This document shows positions 59,905-64,000 of a stretch of DNA of 64,000 bases, one piece after another. Every line of letters starts with the position of its first letter. Within the stretch, counting starts at the first letter, position 1. A program made the position numbers and the translations under genes. The notes under the pieces are model-generated. The model was given only the letters and a program-made list of their open reading frames with translations, made no database searches and was not told where the DNA came from. The stretch comes from Anaeromyxobacter terrae (GTDB lineage Bacteria > Myxococcota > Myxococcia > Myxococcales > Anaeromyxobacteraceae), in assembly GCF_022690685.1 (NCBI RefSeq), contig NZ_JALCYY010000031.1:1-64000 (forward strand), read 5' to 3'.

Positions 59905-62160
59905 GTGGACATCCGGACCCAGGCGGCGCTCCTCGCCGCGATCGTGACGCTCGCCCTCTCGGTGGCCGCGCTCCTGCGCGAGAACCGCTCGCGGGTGTTC
60001 ACGCTCTTCGCGCTCTTCGCCGCGGATCTCTGCCTCTTCTCGCTCGCGAGCTTCTTCCTGCGCTGGTCGGAGGCGTTCGCGGTCGCCTGGTGGGAGCGGC
60101 TCGCGGTGGCCTCGGGCGGCCTCATCCCGGCCGCGGCGCTCGCCTTCTTCCTCGAGTTCCTGGGCGTCGCGCGCCGGCCCGCGCGCCGGGCCCGGAACGC
60201 CATGCTCGCGGGGTCCCTCTCCGGGATCGTGGTCGCCCTCACCCCGCTCGTGCACGTCAAGGCAGCGAAGCTGCTCGTCGCGGCCTACGTCGTCGGCGGC
60301 CTCGCCGCGGTGCTCTCCGTGCTGTGGGGCAAGATGCACGCCTCGCAGACGCGGGTCGAGCGCGCGCGCCTCCAGTACCTGTTCCTCGGCGCGCTCGTCG
60401 CGGTGCTCCTGTCGACGCTCGACATGTTCCCGGGCTTCGGCCTCCCCTATCCGCCCGAGGGGCTCGGCTCGATCACCCTCACCATCTTCATGTTCTTCCT
60501 GTCGCAGACGCTGCAGCGCCACCGGCTGCTCGATCTGCACGAGTTCCTCGGGAAGATCGTCGTCGTGACCGCGCTCGGGCTCGTCCTCGTCGCGATCTAC
60601 GGCGGGCTCGTGTCGTGGGTGGGCGACCGCCCCGAGCTCTTCTACTTCAACACCATCGTCGCCTCGTTCGTGATCCTCTCCCTGTTCGAGCCCATGCGGG
60701 AGCGCGTCGAGGAGTGGGTGGTCGCGACGCTGTTCCACGAGCGCTACGAGCTCGTGCGGCGCCTCGAGGCCCTCCGCCAGCGCACGGGCAAGGTCATCGA
60801 GCCTGCCGGCCTCGCCGAGGTGGTGCTCGACGGGCTCGTCGAGACGCGCCGGGCGACCCACGCGTCGCTCTGGCTCGTGGCGGACGATCGCCCCGGCTAC
60901 CGGCTCCTCGACTTCCGCGGCCCGCCGCCGGTCCCCTTCCTCGAGCCAGCGACCGCGCGCGCCCTCCTCGGCGCGGCCTCCTCCACCCAGAAGGCCATCC
61001 TGCTCGAGAACATCGACCGCCGGGTGGCGGAGCTCAGGGCGATGTTGCCGCCGGGGCCGACGGAGCACGAGAGCCGAAGCGGGCGTGGGGCGCCCGCGGC
61101 GGTCGCGGAGGAGCTGAAGCGGCTCAGCGACGCGCGCGGGGTGATGAGCTCCATGCGGGCGGGGATCTGCATGCCGCTCCTCGCCGGCGACCGCGTGGTC
61201 GGGTTCCTCGCCTGCTGGGACGAGCGTGTCCCCGAGGCGTTCGCGTCCGACGAGATCGCCGCGCTCATCGAGGTCGCCGACCGCTGCGCCCTCGTCATCG
61301 AGAACTCCAAGCTGTACCAGCAGATGAAGGAGCGCGACCGCCTCGCCGCGCTCGGCGAGATGTCCGCCGGCCTCGCCCACGAGATCCGCAACCCGCTCGC
61401 CGCCATCAAGGGCGCGGTCCAGTTCCTCGACCCCTCGAAGCTCCCCGGCGACGACCGCGAGTTCCTCGAGATCGTGATCGAGGAGGTGGACCGCCTGAAC
61501 GGCGTCGTCACCCAGTTCCTCGACTACTCGCGCCCGCTCAAGCCCGCGCTCGCGCCGACCGACGTGAACGACGTCCTCGCGCGGACGTTCAGGCTGCTCC
61601 AGGCCGAGGTCCCGCCCACGATCTCCGTCGAGCTCGCGCTCGCGGAGTGGCTCCCCTCCGTCAACGCCGACGCCGAGCAGCTCAAGCAGGTGTTCCTGAA
61701 CCTCGCGCTGAACGCGTTCCAGGCGATGCCGACCGGCGGCAAGCTCGTCGTGTCGACGCGCCTCGCGCGCGACGAGCTCGCCTTCTGGCGGGAGGGGATG
61801 CGCAAGGCCGACGTCGTCGAGGTGCGGTTCCGCGACAGCGGTCCCGGCATCCCCGAGGAGGCGCGCGAGCGCATCTTCGTGCCCTTCTACACGACGAAGG
61901 AGAAGGGAACCGGGCTCGGGCTCGCCATCTGCCAGCGGCTCGTGAAGGCGCACCAGGGCACGATCCAGGTCCGGTCGGCGCCCGGCGAGGGCGCGGAGTT
62001 CCTCATCTCGCTGCCGGGGCTCCGGGAGGAGCGGCCGGCCGGGGTGCCGCAGCCGCCCGTCGACGAGGAGGAGAAGCGCCGGAGCCGCGAGCACCGCCGC
62101 GCCAAGGCCGCGGCGCGGCTGCGGCGGCGGCGGAAGCGTCGCAAGAAGCAGCAGGCCTGA
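59905..62160 (+). CDS. Membrane sensor histidine kinase, NtrB-like
   Basis: A 751-residue sensor kinase. About eight hydrophobic segments fill residues 1-240, followed by a GAF-like domain (ASLWLVADDRPGYRLLDF to MPLLAGDRVVGFLACWD, about residues 290-470). The HisKA motif is SAGLAHEIRNPLAAIK with His492, and the HATPase domain has NLALNAFQAM and FRDSGPGIPEEARERIF, then FYTTKEKGTGLGLAIC. The C-terminus is a Lys/Arg-rich tail. It probably phosphorylates the sigma54-dependent regulator encoded 58 bases downstream. The signal is unknown. Confidence 0.92.
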   Translation: MDIRTQAALLAAIVTLALSVAALLRENRSRVFTLFALFAADLCLFSLASFFLRWSEAFAVAWWERLAVASGGLIPAAALAFFLEFLGVARRPARRARNAMLAGSLSGIVVALTPLVHVKAAKLLVAAYVVGGLAAVLSVLWGKMHASQTRVERARLQYLFLGALVAVLLSTLDMFPGFGLPYPPEGLGSITLTIFMFFLSQTLQRHRLLDLHEFLGKIVVVTALGLVLVAIYGGLVSWVGDRPELFYFNTIVASFVILSLFEPMRERVEEWVVATLFHERYELVRRLEALRQRTGKVIEPAGLAEVVLDGLVETRRATHASLWLVADDRPGYRLLDFRGPPPVPFLEPATARALLGAASSTQKAILLENIDRRVAELRAMLPPGPTEHESRSGRGAPAAVAEELKRLSDARGVMSSMRAGICMPLLAGDRVVGFLACWDERVPEAFASDEIAALIEVADRCALVIENSKLYQQMKERDRLAALGEMSAGLAHEIRNPLAAIKGAVQFLDPSKLPGDDREFLEIVIEEVDRLNGVVTQFLDYSRPLKPALAPTDVNDVLARTFRLLQAEVPPTISVELALAEWLPSVNADAEQLKQVFLNLALNAFQAMPTGGKLVVSTRLARDELAFWREGMRKADVVEVRFRDSGPGIPEEARERIFVPFYTTKEKGTGLGLAICQRLVKAHQGTIQVRSAPGEGAEFLISLPGLREERPAGVPQPPVDEEEKRRSREHRRAKAAARLRRRRKRRKKQQA

Positions 62161-62218
62161 GCGAGGCTCCGTGGCGCCGCGCGTGCGGAGATGGCCCGAC
62201 CTGTGGTAACGCACCCCC

Positions 62219-63631
<1,413 letters not shown>

Positions 63632-63742
63632 CATCCCGCGTCGACCGCGCGAGGCGCAGGAGTCCGTCGCCGAGGCGGGGAACCGCAGCGACACGCGCCG
63701 AGGCGCTCCTTCGATGGGAGCCGCTCACGGCGGCACCTGGCA

Positions 63743-63822
63743 GTGCGCCGCAGGCGCACGGAGCGAGGACCCCCGCCGCAGGCAGGCATCGTGCGCCGGA
63801 GGCACACACCAGGCGGGGGCTC
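63743..63822. repeat. Structured intergenic element: two nested/adjacent hairpins
   Basis: Three stem-forming parts are seen. GTGCGCC/GGCGCAC (63743-63759) is a perfect 7 bp stem with a three-base loop. CCCCCGCC (63770-63777) pairs with GGCGGGGG (63812-63819), and GAG/CTC (63765-63767 with 63820-63822) extends it past a two-base bulge. Inside it lies GTGCGCC/GGCACAC (63791-63807), a near copy of the first hairpin with one mismatch. The element lies between the NtrC-like gene and the next gene and could be a terminator, an mRNA leader or a REP-like repeat. Confidence 0.55.
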
Positions 63823-63909
63823 GGCAACTTGACCGTCCAGGGGGCCGCTGCTAGCGTCGGCGCGGTTTTGCCGCGTTTTCGCGGCCTTCGCCCGCCTCAC
63901 GGAGGAGAC

Positions 63910-64000
63910 ATGCGGCGGCTTCGCCTGCGCGCCCTCACGATCTGCATCCTCGTCGCGCTCGCCGCCCCGGCCGGGGCCGCCGAGATCGCCCGCGTGGCCA
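63910..64000 (+). CDS. Start of a secreted protein gene (cut by window end)
   Basis: An ATG at 63910 follows a strong ribosome binding site (GGAGGAG). The visible 30 residues form a signal peptide (RRLRLRALTICILVALAAPA, then GAAEIARVA), with probable cleavage after Gly-Ala-Ala. The rest lies outside the window, so the product is unknown. Confidence 0.7.
   Translation, partial: MRRLRLRALTICILVALAAPAGAAEIARVA

Overview
The window is very GC-rich bacterial DNA with strong third-position G/C bias, frequent GTG/TTG starts, 1-4 base gene overlaps, a PEGA-type Ser/Thr kinase, an NtrB/NtrC-like pair and many Cys-rich or lipoprotein genes. This fits a myxobacterium (Myxococcota), most likely Anaeromyxobacter; the genus is inferred from gene style, not from a marker gene.

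Layout. 1-16.7 kb is ordinary chromosome: two small coupled ORFs, a lysylphosphatidylglycerol-synthase-like membrane protein, a hydroxyacid dehydrogenase/yacG pair, a TlpA thioredoxin, a TonB-dependent receptor with a fused TonB-like domain and its lipoprotein partner, an MlaEFD-type lipid transport operon whose MCE subunit carries a collagen-like spacer and a beta-rich tail, an M16 peptidase pair with a pseudouridine synthase, and a HAD 5'-nucleotidase. At 16783-16878 lies a selenocysteine tRNA gene. Its last 22 bases plus two more recur at 24978-25001, so 16857-25001 is read as an integrated genomic island with lower GC. It carries a DUF2254-like membrane protein, a GFA-fold enzyme, a complete IS66-type transposon gene set, and a P-loop ATPase between two decayed IS5-type transposase remnants. 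No integrase was recognised.

25.1-32.9 kb is a heavy-metal resistance operon read leftward from a sigma70-like promoter: ArsR/CadC-type regulator, a Cys-rich secreted protein, a small Cys/His-repeat protein, a CzcB-like adaptor carrying four copies of the same Cys/His repeat, a CzcA pump, a CzcC outer-membrane factor and a CDF transporter. 32.9-44.9 kb is a mixed region: cytochrome c, kinase, FAD oxidase, archaemetzincin, PflX-type radical SAM protein, CapA-like protein, CBS protein, DksA-like protein, phosphoribosyltransferase, dodecin and DUF1992. 45-54.6 kb holds arginine decarboxylase, an ABC exporter, a methyltransferase, envelope proteins, a peptidase-TPR lipoprotein and RluD. 54.6-64 kb holds a MinD-like ATPase coupled to a J-like/RodZ-HTH fusion, an HNH protein, a Slt-type transglycosylase, an NtrB/NtrC-like two-component pair, a structured intergenic element and the start of a secreted protein gene.

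The most unusual points are the shared Cys/His repeat in two adjacent metal-efflux proteins, the MCE protein with collagen-like triplets and a possible outer-membrane domain, the integrase-less selC island with its orphan ATPase, the J-like/RodZ fusion beside MinD, and the lipoprotein gene at 43.5 kb whose signal peptide lies in frame without a normal start codon.
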